A stretch of DNA of 11,540 nt from an uncultured Nocardioides sp. (GTDB lineage: Bacteria > Actinomycetota > Actinomycetes > Propionibacteriales > Nocardioidaceae): NCBI RefSeq assembly GCF_946885725.1, contig NZ_CAMPGZ010000135.1:1-11540 (forward strand), written 5' to 3'. Positions within the stretch are counted from its first letter, which is position 1; each line of letters opens with the position of its first letter. Shown piece after piece: positions 1-5,392 of the stretch. The notes beneath the pieces were generated by a model. That model searched no databases. It worked only from the letters and a program-made list of their open reading frames with translations, and was not told the DNA's origin. The position numbers and the translations under genes are program-made.

Positions 1-75
1 CCCGGGACGTGCAGACCGGCCATAGGGCTATGCACCACGAGTGCCGCAGTGACCAACCGGCCGTCACGTCCCGGG
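1..75. repeat. Long inverted repeat (hairpin) in the IS110 leader
   Basis: CCCGGGACGTG at 1-11 is a perfect 11-bp inverted match to CACGTCCCGGG at 65-75. After a 4x4 internal loop (12-15 against 61-64) the stem resumes with CCGG at 16-19 pairing with CCGG at 57-60, leaving a loop of about 37 bases. That loop contains its own small dyad, CATAG-GG-CTATG (21-32), and the 9-mer found again at 542-550. A stem with internal loops in the noncoding region before an IS110 transposase is what a bridge RNA would look like, but only part of such an RNA would be inside the window. Confidence 0.6.
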
Positions 76-78
76 GCC

Positions 79-119
79 GGAGTGCTGATTTCCGTGGCCT
101 AGACGGAAGGAGCACTACC
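79..119 (+). promoter_or_regulatory. Hairpin that encloses the transposase ribosome-binding site
   Basis: AGTGCT at 81-86 pairs with AGCACT at 111-116. Inside it TTCCGT at 90-95 pairs with ACGGAA at 103-108, separated by a 3x2 internal loop and closed by a 7-base loop (96-102). GG at 79-80 can add two pairs with CC at 118-119 across a bulged A. The likely Shine-Dalgarno sequence GGAAGGAG (105-112) lies in the 3' arm, 8 bases before the ATG at 121, so it would be hidden when the hairpin forms. It may limit transposase translation or be a bridge-RNA stem-loop. Confidence 0.5.
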
Positions 120-120
120 T

Positions 121-541
121 ATGGAGGCTACGCCCGCTTACGCCGGGATCGACTGGTCCTGGCAGCATCACGCACTGTGCGTCGTCGACCGGGACGGCCA
201 GCGCATTGAGGAAGCCACCGTCGCGCACTCAAGGCCGGGACTGGCCAAGATCACGACCATGCTGGCCCGCCATGGCGTCAGCCAGGTCGGTATCGAACGC
301 GGCGACGGACCCGTTGTCGAGCACCTCCTCCGTGACGGGTTCGAAGTCGTGGTGATCTCCTCACGACAGGTGAAGTCCCTAAGAGCCCGCTACGGGTCTG
401 CCGGGCTGCCGCCACCCCCACGCAGCCAGAATCCTGGCCCAAGGCTGGACCAGGATCCTGTGGCGCTGCTGGCACGACCACGTCCCCTACAACCCCGACC
501 TACACGGCCGTCTCAACCTCATCGTTCAAGAGGCTGCTTGA
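121..541 (+). pseudogene. IS110-family transposase, internal deletion with frameshift
   Basis: The intact enzyme is a DEDD/RuvC-like recombinase that moves IS110 elements. Residues 1-95 in the ATG frame give the N-terminal catalytic half-domain: GIDWS with the first acidic residue at D11, VGIERGDG with E59, then a segment ending RARYGSAG. Family members continue with an NKDD-type motif carrying the last two acidic residues; here this is lost at about base 405. From about 404 the next frame reads GCRHPHAARILAQGWTRI, followed by a WRCW and a PYNP motif, ending in TGA at 539-541. This is the usual IS110 C-terminal tail. So most of the central part, including the catalytic DD and the C-terminal transposase domain, was deleted and the remaining ends are out of frame. 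In the ATG frame translation runs to 546 as nonsense. Start chosen from the GGAAGGAG ribosome-binding site. The product should be inactive. Confidence 0.85.
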
Positions 542-551
542 CATAGGGCTG

Positions 552-1001
552 TCAGCGCGCGTCGGCGAGCAGCAGACCCTCGACGGACTCGTTGAACTTC
601 GTCAGCAGGCGGGCGAACTCCTCGCGGTCGGACGCCTCCCAGTCGGCCAGCGCCTGCCGCAGCCGGTCGCGCCGGTGCCGGCGGGTGCGCTCGAGAGCGT
701 CGCGTCCCTCGTCGGTGAGGTCGAGGATCGAGGCGCGACGGTCGGTCGGGTCGGTCGTGCGCTGCGCGAGGCCGAGCGACTCCAGCGCCTGCACCTGGCG
801 CGTGATCGTGGACGGGTCGAGGCCGAAGGCCGTCGCCAGCGAGCCCAGCCGCTGCGGTCCCTCGTCGGCGAGCTGGCACAGGATGCCGTACGACGAGCGC
901 TCGAGGTGCACGTCGCCGCTGCCGGTGACCATGTGGATACGCTGCACGCGGCGCAGCAGCACGGTCAGCTGCTGCTCGATCCGCTTGTCCGCAGAGTTCA
1001 T
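552..1001 (-). CDS. MarR-family winged-helix transcriptional regulator
   Basis: A 149-residue protein of normal MarR length, which acts as a cytosolic DNA-binding dimer. N- and C-terminal helices would form the dimer interface. The winged helix spans roughly residues 35-105, with the recognition-helix stretch LDPSTITRQVQALESLGL followed by the wing signature DPTDRRASILDLTDEG. Ligand and targets cannot be read from the sequence. The ATG at 1001 has AGAGG six bases upstream. The gene is divergent from uppS, and a 14-bp palindrome in that region (1062-1075) is a candidate operator for autoregulation. Its stop codon directly touches the right end of the IS110 remnant, so the insertion may have trimmed the original C-terminus, although the length looks complete. 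Function certain at family level only. Confidence 0.88.
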   Translation of the reverse strand: MNSADKRIEQQLTVLLRRVQRIHMVTGSGDVHLERSSYGILCQLADEGPQRLGSLATAFGLDPSTITRQVQALESLGLAQRTTDPTDRRASILDLTDEGRDALERTRRHRRDRLRQALADWEASDREEFARLLTKFNESVEGLLLADAR

Positions 1002-1058
1002 GGGGCGCCTCTCGAGCCGGAATGTTGCGCCCAGGATAGAGATCAGGCAGGAGGTCGG

Positions 1059-1868
1059 GTGGTTCGTTCACGAACGCGGCGCGGCGAACGTCCGGCACAG
1101 GCTCCGCGCGCCGTACGCCGACCCGACCCGCACCAGTCCGGCGCCACCCCTCCCGACCTGCCGCCCGAGCTCGTGCCCCGGCACGTCGCGATCGTCATGG
1201 ACGGCAACGGCCGCTGGGCCCAGCAGCGCGGGCTTCCGCGCACCGCCGGCCACGAGCGCGGCGAGCACTCGCTGTTCGATGTCGTCGAGGGCGCGATCGA
1301 GATCGGCGTGAAGGCCATCTCGGCCTACGCCTTCTCCACCGAGAACTGGAGCCGCAGCGCCGACGAGGTCCGGTTCCTCATGGGCTTCAACCGCGACGTG
1401 ATCCGCCGCCGTCGCGACGAGATGCACGAGCTCGGCGTCCGCGTCCGTTGGGCCGGGCGCGCGCCACGGCTGTGGAAGTCGGTCATCAACGAGCTCAAGG
1501 TCGCCGAGGAGATGACCGCCGGCAACGACGTGCTCACGCTGACGATGTGCGTCAACTACGGTGGCCGCGCCGAGGTCGCCGACGCCGCGCGCTCGATCGC
1601 CCGGGCCGTCGCGGCCGGCGAGCTCAACCCCGACAAGGTCGACGAGCGCACCTTCGCCCGGCACCTCTACGTCCCCGAGCTCGCCGACGCCGACCTGGTC
1701 TGGCGCACGTCGGGGGAGCAGCGCCTCTCGAACTTCATGCTCTGGCAGGCGGCGTACTCCGAGCTCGTCTTCACCGACGTGCTCTGGCCCGACGTGGACC
1801 GCCGCGACCTCTGGCGGGCGATCGAGACCTACGCGGGTCGAAATCGTCGGTACGGCGGTGCAGAGTGA
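1059..1868 (+). CDS. uppS: Isoprenyl (undecaprenyl/decaprenyl) diphosphate synthase
   Basis: A cytosolic cis-prenyltransferase that condenses isopentenyl diphosphate units in Z configuration to make the long polyprenyl diphosphate carrier for cell-wall synthesis. With the GTG at 1059 it is 269 residues. The signature HVAIVMDGNGRWA (residues 42-54) supplies the catalytic aspartate D48. FSTENWSRS (92-100) and the C-terminal RTSGEQRLSNF block (216-226) supply diphosphate-binding arginines and the glutamate. The sequence resembles mycobacterial Rv2361c, the decaprenyl diphosphate synthase, more than short-chain Z-FPP synthases; chain length is an inference. The start is chosen because GGAGG lies four bases upstream and the N-terminal DPHQSG stretch seen in actinobacterial homologues is kept. 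No other start exists before GTG codons too close to the catalytic motif. It overlaps the next gene by GTGA. Confidence 0.9.
   Translation: MVRSRTRRGERPAQAPRAVRRPDPHQSGATPPDLPPELVPRHVAIVMDGNGRWAQQRGLPRTAGHERGEHSLFDVVEGAIEIGVKAISAYAFSTENWSRSADEVRFLMGFNRDVIRRRRDEMHELGVRVRWAGRAPRLWKSVINELKVAEEMTAGNDVLTLTMCVNYGGRAEVADAARSIARAVAAGELNPDKVDERTFARHLYVPELADADLVWRTSGEQRLSNFMLWQAAYSELVFTDVLWPDVDRRDLWRAIETYAGRNRRYGGAE
1062..1075. promoter_or_regulatory. 14-bp palindrome, candidate MarR operator
   Basis: GTTCGT-TC-ACGAAC is a perfect dyad with 6-bp arms between the divergent marR-type and uppS genes, 61 bases upstream of the regulator's ATG. MarR proteins usually bind palindromes of this size next to their own gene. 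If uppS starts at GTG 1059 the palindrome overlaps its first codons. A looser pair, GGGCGC (1003-1008) with GCGCCC (1027-1032), lies closer to the regulator start. Binding is inferred. Confidence 0.4.
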
Positions 1869-2449
1869 CCCGCGTGACCGAAATCGTGCTGTTTCACCAT
1901 GCCCAGGGCCTCACCGGCGGAGTGCGCTCGCTGGCCGCGACGCTCAGCGACGCCGGTCACATCGTGCACACGCCCGACTCCTACGACGGCAAGACGTTCC
2001 CCGACCTCCAGAGCGGGATCGGCTACGCCCAGGAGGTCGGCTTCGGCACTGTGCAGGAGCGGGCCATCGCAGCCGCGCAGGCGCTGCCCGCCGAGGTCGT
2101 CTACGTCGGCATCTCGCTCGGCGTCATGGCCGCGCAGCAGCTCGCCCAGACCCGACCCGGCTGCCGCGGCGCGGTGCTGCTCGAGTCGTGCGTGCCGCCG
2201 GAGGAGTTCGGCGACGGCTGGCCCGACGAGGTGCCGGTCCAGGTGCACGGCGCCGAGAACGACCCGATCTTCGCCGGCGAGGGCGACCTCGACGCGGCCA
2301 AGACGCTGGTCGCCGAGGCGAAGGACGCCGAGCTGTTCGTCTACCCGGGCGACCGGCACCTGTTCGAGGACTCCTCGCTGCCGACCTACGATCCCGAGGC
2401 CACCCGGCTCGTGACAGAGCGGATGCTCGCGTTCCTCGCGCGCGTCTGA
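1865..2449 (+). CDS. Dienelactone hydrolase family protein (alpha/beta hydrolase)
   Basis: A 194-residue cytosolic alpha/beta-hydrolase of the dienelactone hydrolase family. The N-terminal strand and FHHAQGLT segment (10-17) are typical of the actinobacterial subgroup. The nucleophile elbow is GISLG with serine S84; classical dienelactone hydrolases use cysteine here. The likely acid is D133 in ENDPIF and the base H165 in GDRHLF, so the triad looks complete. The true substrate is unknown. GTG at 1865 overlaps the uppS stop codon (GTGA), which suggests translational coupling. A second GTG at 1874 would give a start of MTEIVLF, common in relatives, and is a real alternative. The gene ends convergently with the minus-strand gene, 40 bases apart. 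Confidence 0.85.
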   Translation: MTRVTEIVLFHHAQGLTGGVRSLAATLSDAGHIVHTPDSYDGKTFPDLQSGIGYAQEVGFGTVQERAIAAAQALPAEVVYVGISLGVMAAQQLAQTRPGCRGAVLLESCVPPEEFGDGWPDEVPVQVHGAENDPIFAGEGDLDAAKTLVAEAKDAELFVYPGDRHLFEDSSLPTYDPEATRLVTERMLAFLARV

Positions 2450-2464
2450 GCGTTCGGCTCGCCC

Positions 2465-2496
2465 CGGTGGCGTCACCGACTCGCGCTGGCTAGCGC
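2465..2496. terminator. Two short hairpins in the convergent gap, possible terminator
   Basis: CGGTG (2465-2469) pairs with CACCG (2474-2478) over a GCGT loop, and GCGCT (2483-2487) pairs with AGCGC (2492-2496) over a GGCT loop. Both lie in the 40-base gap between convergent genes, the second covering the minus-strand stop codon. There is no T-tract on either strand and the stems are only 5 bp, so termination activity is uncertain. Confidence 0.25.
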
Positions 2497-3524
2497 ATCT
2501 CGTCGAGGGTCCAGCCGCGGGGCTCGCCGTCGGGCGGCTGGACCACGACCTCCGCCAGCTCGTCGAACGGAGCAAGCACGTACCAGACGTCGTCGACCCG
2601 CTCGGCCTCGTGTGAGGTGCCCGAGGTGTCCCGCCAGGTCACGGTCGTGTCGTCCGCAGCCACCACCACGAAGGCGTACGGCGGGGCGGTCCCGACCATG
2701 TCGTCCGGCGGGAGGAACATCGAGGTGAGGTTCGTCGGTCGGACGCCGGGCGTCACGTCGGCGGCAACGTAGGAGTCGCGCAGACCGGCCCGCACGCAGA
2801 GCTTTCGGCCGCAGGGGCCGGCCCACAGCGTGCGGTCGTGCACCAGGCCGGACACGTCGTAGTAGCCCCGCGAGTCGAGCAGCCGGGCACCGGCGCCGAC
2901 GTCCCTGGGGCGCAGGGGACGGTCGTGGGCGCCCGGGGTGGCCGGGCGGCTGACGAGGCGGTCCGCATCGCCGCCGGGACCGTCGACGAGCGGGCTCCCG
3001 TCGCCCTGGCAGGTCAGGGCGCGGACCGGCACCCAGCCGTCCGGTCCGCGCACGAAGCGGGACCGACTGGCGAGGGTGCCGTCGTCGTTGCCGAGCCGGA
3101 GAGTCGCCTCGTCTTCGTGCACCGCCAGGTCGTAGCGGGGTGCGCCCACCAGCTGGGCCATCGCCTCCGGGCCGTTTGCGAGGTCGGGGACGAAGCCGTC
3201 GTCGCCAACCGCACGGCCGTTCTCGAACCGCCAGGCCCGCTGGTGGTCGCACGAGAACGAGCTGTCGACGTGCGCACGCTGCGGGCGATCCGTCGCGGGG
3301 TCGGTGAGGCGACCACCGGGCCAGAGGCCGGCCAACAAGACCCCGGCCACCGCCGTGCCCGCGACGAGCAGCAGGGACGCGGCCACGAGCAGGTCGGGGC
3401 GGCGCCGGGGCGGGGACGCGGCGGTGCCGCGTGCTCGGATCTCGGCGTGCATGCGCAGCAGGTCGACGTCGAGGGCGTCGGCCTGCTCGGACAGGGCGTC
3501 CCGGAGCCGTTCCTCGACGTTCAT
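2490..3524 (-). CDS. Predicted membrane-anchored anti-sigma factor
   Basis: A 344-residue protein with a short cytosolic N-terminus (MNVEERLRDALSEQADAL...), one clear transmembrane segment at about residues 47-68 (LLVAASLLLVAGTAVAGVLL), and a large extracytoplasmic part with no recognised catalytic motif. The outer domain has cysteines at about residues 92, 169, 243 and 248, which could form disulfides. Its ATG at 3524 overlaps the TGA of the sigma-factor gene (ATGA) and has the strong ribosome-binding site AGGAGGTG just upstream. Tight coupling to an ECF sigma gene plus the single-pass topology is the usual anti-sigma arrangement in actinobacteria. The N-terminal part carries no obvious zinc-binding HxxxCxxC motif, so it is not a ZAS-type anti-sigma. 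The role is inferred from context. Confidence 0.65.
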   Translation of the reverse strand: MNVEERLRDALSEQADALDVDLLRMHAEIRARGTAASPPRRRPDLLVAASLLLVAGTAVAGVLLAGLWPGGRLTDPATDRPQRAHVDSSFSCDHQRAWRFENGRAVGDDGFVPDLANGPEAMAQLVGAPRYDLAVHEDEATLRLGNDDGTLASRSRFVRGPDGWVPVRALTCQGDGSPLVDGPGGDADRLVSRPATPGAHDRPLRPRDVGAGARLLDSRGYYDVSGLVHDRTLWAGPCGRKLCVRAGLRDSYVAADVTPGVRPTNLTSMFLPPDDMVGTAPPYAFVVVAADDTTVTWRDTSGTSHEAERVDDVWYVLAPFDELAEVVVQPPDGEPRGWTLDEMR

Positions 3525-4051
3525 CGCTGCACCTCCTGGTCGGTCAGTGCTGCGTGCAGGGCGGCGAGGCCGCGCGAGATCTGCGACTTCACCGTGCCTG
3601 TGCGCACCCCCATCGTCTCGGCGATCGCGGCGAGCGGGAGGTCGAGCCAGTACCGGAGCACCAGCGCCTCGCGCTGCCGGGTGGGGAGCAGGGCGAGGGC
3701 GGCGAGCACCGCGCTCCGGTCGCCGACGTCGAGCGCGTCGGGGGCGGCCTCGGGTATCACGAGCAGGTGTGCCCGGCGACGCGCGACGGCGCTGCGGCGG
3801 TGCCGGTCGCGGACCTCGTTGACGACTGCCCGGGTCAGGTAGCCGCCGGCGTTACCGGTCAGCCGCGACCGTCCGGCGAAGACCCGAGCGAAGACCTCCT
3901 GCACGACGTCCTCGGGGTCGGCGGCACCGAGAAGCGAGGCCAGACGTGCCAGCCGGCCGGCGTGCGCGAAGAAGAGGCGGTCGAACCCGTCGCCCGGGTT
4001 CTCCTCCTCGCCCACGTGCCTCCTCGGAGACGTCTCGGTCAGCACCTCCAC
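3521..4051 (-). CDS. ECF RNA polymerase sigma factor (SigE-like family)
   Basis: An alternative sigma factor of the extracytoplasmic-function type that directs RNA polymerase to a small regulon. Region 2 starts at FDRLFFAHAGRLARL and includes the core-binding DPEDVVQEVFARVFAG stretch. Region 4 includes LPTRQREALVLRYW and the helix-turn-helix AAIAETMGVRTGTVKSQISR. There is no large C-terminal extension. The start is uncertain: GTG at 4051 (176 aa) is taken here, with GTG 4045 (174 aa), GTG 4015 (164 aa, AGGAGG three bases upstream) and ATG 4156 (211 aa) as options. The ATG is disfavoured because 4081-4130 is unusually AT-rich for this genome and looks like promoter DNA, and no ribosome-binding site precedes it. 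It is followed by its likely anti-sigma gene with an ATGA overlap. Confidence 0.85.
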   Translation of the reverse strand: MEVLTETSPRRHVGEEENPGDGFDRLFFAHAGRLARLASLLGAADPEDVVQEVFARVFAGRSRLTGNAGGYLTRAVVNEVRDRHRRSAVARRRAHLLVIPEAAPDALDVGDRSAVLAALALLPTRQREALVLRYWLDLPLAAIAETMGVRTGTVKSQISRGLAALHAALTDQEVQR

Positions 4052-4143
4052 GTCCTGTCCTACGCTGCCGGCGTCGAGAAGGTTGAGAGCACACGCACAG
4101 GAAACGGGAAAACCGGCAAAACGCCCCCAACGGAGGGCGCGCG

Positions 4144-4209
4144 GACGTACCGTCATACGTGGGGAAGTCGCGCTTGGGGAAGCGCGAGACGTGCCGTACC
4201 AGGGGAAGT
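4144..4209. repeat. Imperfect direct repeats between the sigma gene and a small membrane-protein gene
   Basis: GACGTACCGT (4144-4153) followed after 7 bases by GGGGAAGT (4161-4168) is repeated as GACGTGCCGT (4188-4197) followed after 4 bases by GGGGAAGT (4202-4209). A third GGGGAAG lies between them at 4177-4183. The last copy also serves as the ribosome-binding site of the small gene. The repeats are 44 and 41 bases apart and sit in the divergent promoter region. They may be regulator or sigma-factor binding sites. Confidence 0.5.
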
Positions 4210-4215
4210 ACCACC

Positions 4216-4371
4216 ATGTTCGTCGTGCTGTCTGCCGTTGTCCTGCTGCTCGTGGCGTCCGCCGCGTGGGGCACCCGTCGTCACCTCGCCGCGCAGGCGT
4301 GGGACCGCGAGCTCGACCTGGCCTTCGCGGTCGGGGAGCGTCGCGACATGCCGATGCACCGCGTGCTCTGA
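4216..4371 (+). CDS. Small single-pass membrane protein, unknown function
   Basis: A 51-residue protein. Residues 2-17 form a hydrophobic helix (FVVLSAVVLLLVASAA), followed by a basic TRRH and then an amphipathic stretch DRELDLAFAVGERRDMP. This suggests N-terminal anchoring in the membrane with a short cytosolic tail. ATG 4216 is preferred over the in-frame ATG 4159 because AGGGGAAG (4201-4208) lies seven bases before it and the extra N-terminal residues look noncoding. It is divergent from the ECF sigma gene, so it may belong to the same regulon. I do not recognise the family. Codon use fits a real gene with GC-rich third positions. Confidence 0.65.
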   Translation: MFVVLSAVVLLLVASAAWGTRRHLAAQAWDRELDLAFAVGERRDMPMHRVL

Positions 4372-4420
4372 GCGCCGCCGCGGCGGAGCCGCGTTCGGGC
4401 GAATTCGTGATGTCACAGCA

Positions 4421-4450
4421 TTGCTGCCGATGTAGCAGGACTACTACATT
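4421..4450 (+). promoter_or_regulatory. Promoter of the ABC transporter operon
   Basis: TTGCTG (4421-4426) as -35 and TACATT (4445-4450) as -10 are 18 bases apart. The expected transcription start, 7 bases after the -10, is 4457, exactly the first base of the GTG start codon. There is no usable ribosome-binding site, as GAGG is only one base from the GTG. The mRNA is therefore likely leaderless, which is common in actinobacteria. Confidence 0.55.
4430..4449. promoter_or_regulatory. 20-bp operator-like palindrome over the -10 box
   Basis: ATGTAG (4430-4435) and CTACAT (4444-4449) are perfect inverted repeats with an 8-base spacer, placed across the -10 element of the ABC operon. A repressor bound here would block RNA polymerase. 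The natural candidate is the XRE-family regulator encoded as the last gene of the same operon. Confidence 0.5.
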
Positions 4451-4456
4451 CGAGGC

Positions 4457-5392
4457 GTGCTAGAGACGACCACCGAAACGGTCGTCACCGTCCGCGACCT
4501 GCGCATGCGGTACGGCGACCACGACGTGCTCACGGGTGTCGACTTCGACATCAAGGCCGGTGAGGTGCTCTGCCTCCTCGGGCCCAACGGCGCCGGCAAG
4601 ACCACCACCATCGAGATCCTCGAGGGCTTCCGCATCCGCTCGGCGGGTGAGGTGAGCGTGCTGGGCGAGGACCCGGCCACCGCCGGGGAGACCTGGCGGG
4701 CGCGGACCGGCGTCGTCCTCCAGTCCTGGCGTGACCACCCGCGCTGGACGCCGCGGCGGCTGCTGACCCTGATCGGCGCCTACTACGCGCCGTACTCCAC
4801 CGACAGGGTGACCAGGCCCTGGCCGGTCGACGACCTGCTCGACATCGTCGGGCTCACCGACATCGCCGACCAGAAGATCAGCACGTTCTCCGGCGGCCAG
4901 CGGCGCCGGCTCGACGTCGCGATGGGGATCGTCGGCCGACCGGACCTGCTCTTCCTCGACGAGCCGACGGCCGGGTTCGACCCGGTGGCGCGACGCGACT
5001 TCCACCAGCTCGTGCACCGGCTGTCGGACCTCGAGAGCACCACGATCCTGCTCACCACCCACGACCTGGACGAGGCCGAGAAGCTCGCCGACCGCGTGGT
5101 GATCCTCGCCGGCGGACGCATCGTCGCCGACGACAGCCCGCAGCGCCTCGCGATGCGGATGGCCGGCGAGACCGAGGTGCGCTGGACGCGCAACGGTGAG
5201 CGTTTCGTCCACTCCACCACCGACGCGACGAAGATGCTGCGCGAGCTTTTCGCGCAGTACGGCGACGAGGTGCAGGAGCTCGAGGTGCACCGGGCGAGCC
5301 TCGAGGACGCCTATCTCAACCTGGTCCAGCAGCACGAGGCCGGACGCGCCGAGCAGGCCGCCGAGGCGTTCGCGGAGGTGACGGGGCGATGA
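4457..5392 (+). CDS. ABC transporter ATP-binding protein (ABC-2 type exporter)
   Basis: A 311-residue ATPase that powers a two-gene exporter with the next product at the cytosolic membrane face. It has Walker A GPNGAGKT (42-49), Q-loop glutamine Q89, signature FSGGQ (144-148), Walker B LLFLDEP (164-170) and switch histidine H202 in TTHD. All catalytic elements are intact. The C-terminal 90 residues after the ATPase core match the accessory region of DrrA/CcmA-like (COG1131) proteins and end in an Asp/Glu- and Gln-rich helix. The GTG at 4457 coincides with the predicted transcription start. It overlaps the permease gene by ATGA. Substrate unknown; drug, lipid or peptide export are typical for the family. 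Confidence 0.92.
   Translation: MLETTTETVVTVRDLRMRYGDHDVLTGVDFDIKAGEVLCLLGPNGAGKTTTIEILEGFRIRSAGEVSVLGEDPATAGETWRARTGVVLQSWRDHPRWTPRRLLTLIGAYYAPYSTDRVTRPWPVDDLLDIVGLTDIADQKISTFSGGQRRRLDVAMGIVGRPDLLFLDEPTAGFDPVARRDFHQLVHRLSDLESTTILLTTHDLDEAEKLADRVVILAGGRIVADDSPQRLAMRMAGETEVRWTRNGERFVHSTTDATKMLRELFAQYGDEVQELEVHRASLEDAYLNLVQQHEAGRAEQAAEAFAEVTGR

Larger units (their letters stand above)
1..550 (+). mobile_element. IS110-family insertion sequence remnant (internally deleted)
   Basis: The segment holds a degraded IS110-type transposase gene (121-541), a 5' leader of about 120 bases full of inverted repeats, and a very short 3' end. The 9-mer CATAGGGCT occurs at 21-29 and again at 542-550, starting one base after the transposase stop codon. 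IS110 elements lack classical terminal inverted repeats and are bounded by short core sequences, so the 9-mer could mark the two ends. Alternatively the left copy is a guide segment inside the structured leader and the true left end lies before base 1. The right end falls immediately before the stop codon of the MarR gene (552-554). The family call is firm; the exact boundaries are inferred. Confidence 0.6.

Noticed and set aside
675..1058. An N-terminal extension of uppS to 397 residues from an ATG at 675
   Set aside because: It runs antisense through the marR gene, has no family similarity before about residue 130, and a GTG with a ribosome-binding site exists at 1059.
1448..1864. Long upstream extension of the hydrolase reading frame
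   Set aside because: It lies out of frame inside uppS; Arg/Pro-rich composition marks it as a shadow of GC-rich coding DNA.
2838..3842. 334-codon open frame antisense to the anti-sigma and sigma genes
   Set aside because: Low-complexity Arg/Gly/Ala-rich translation without domain features; the opposite strand has clear sigma-factor motifs.
4122..4139. CGCCC/GGGCG hairpin upstream of the sigma gene as a riboswitch or attenuator
   Set aside because: Only a 5-bp stem, no known aptamer features, and likely outside the transcript if the sigma start is near 4051.
4375..4386. CCGCCGCGGCGG palindrome after the small membrane-protein gene as a terminator
   Set aside because: There is no loop unless inner pairs are broken and no T-tract follows; such GC palindromes are frequent in this base composition.
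4460..5335. 291-codon frame antisense to the ABC ATPase
   Set aside because: It is the mirror of a gene with intact Walker A, Walker B and signature motifs; no motif of its own.
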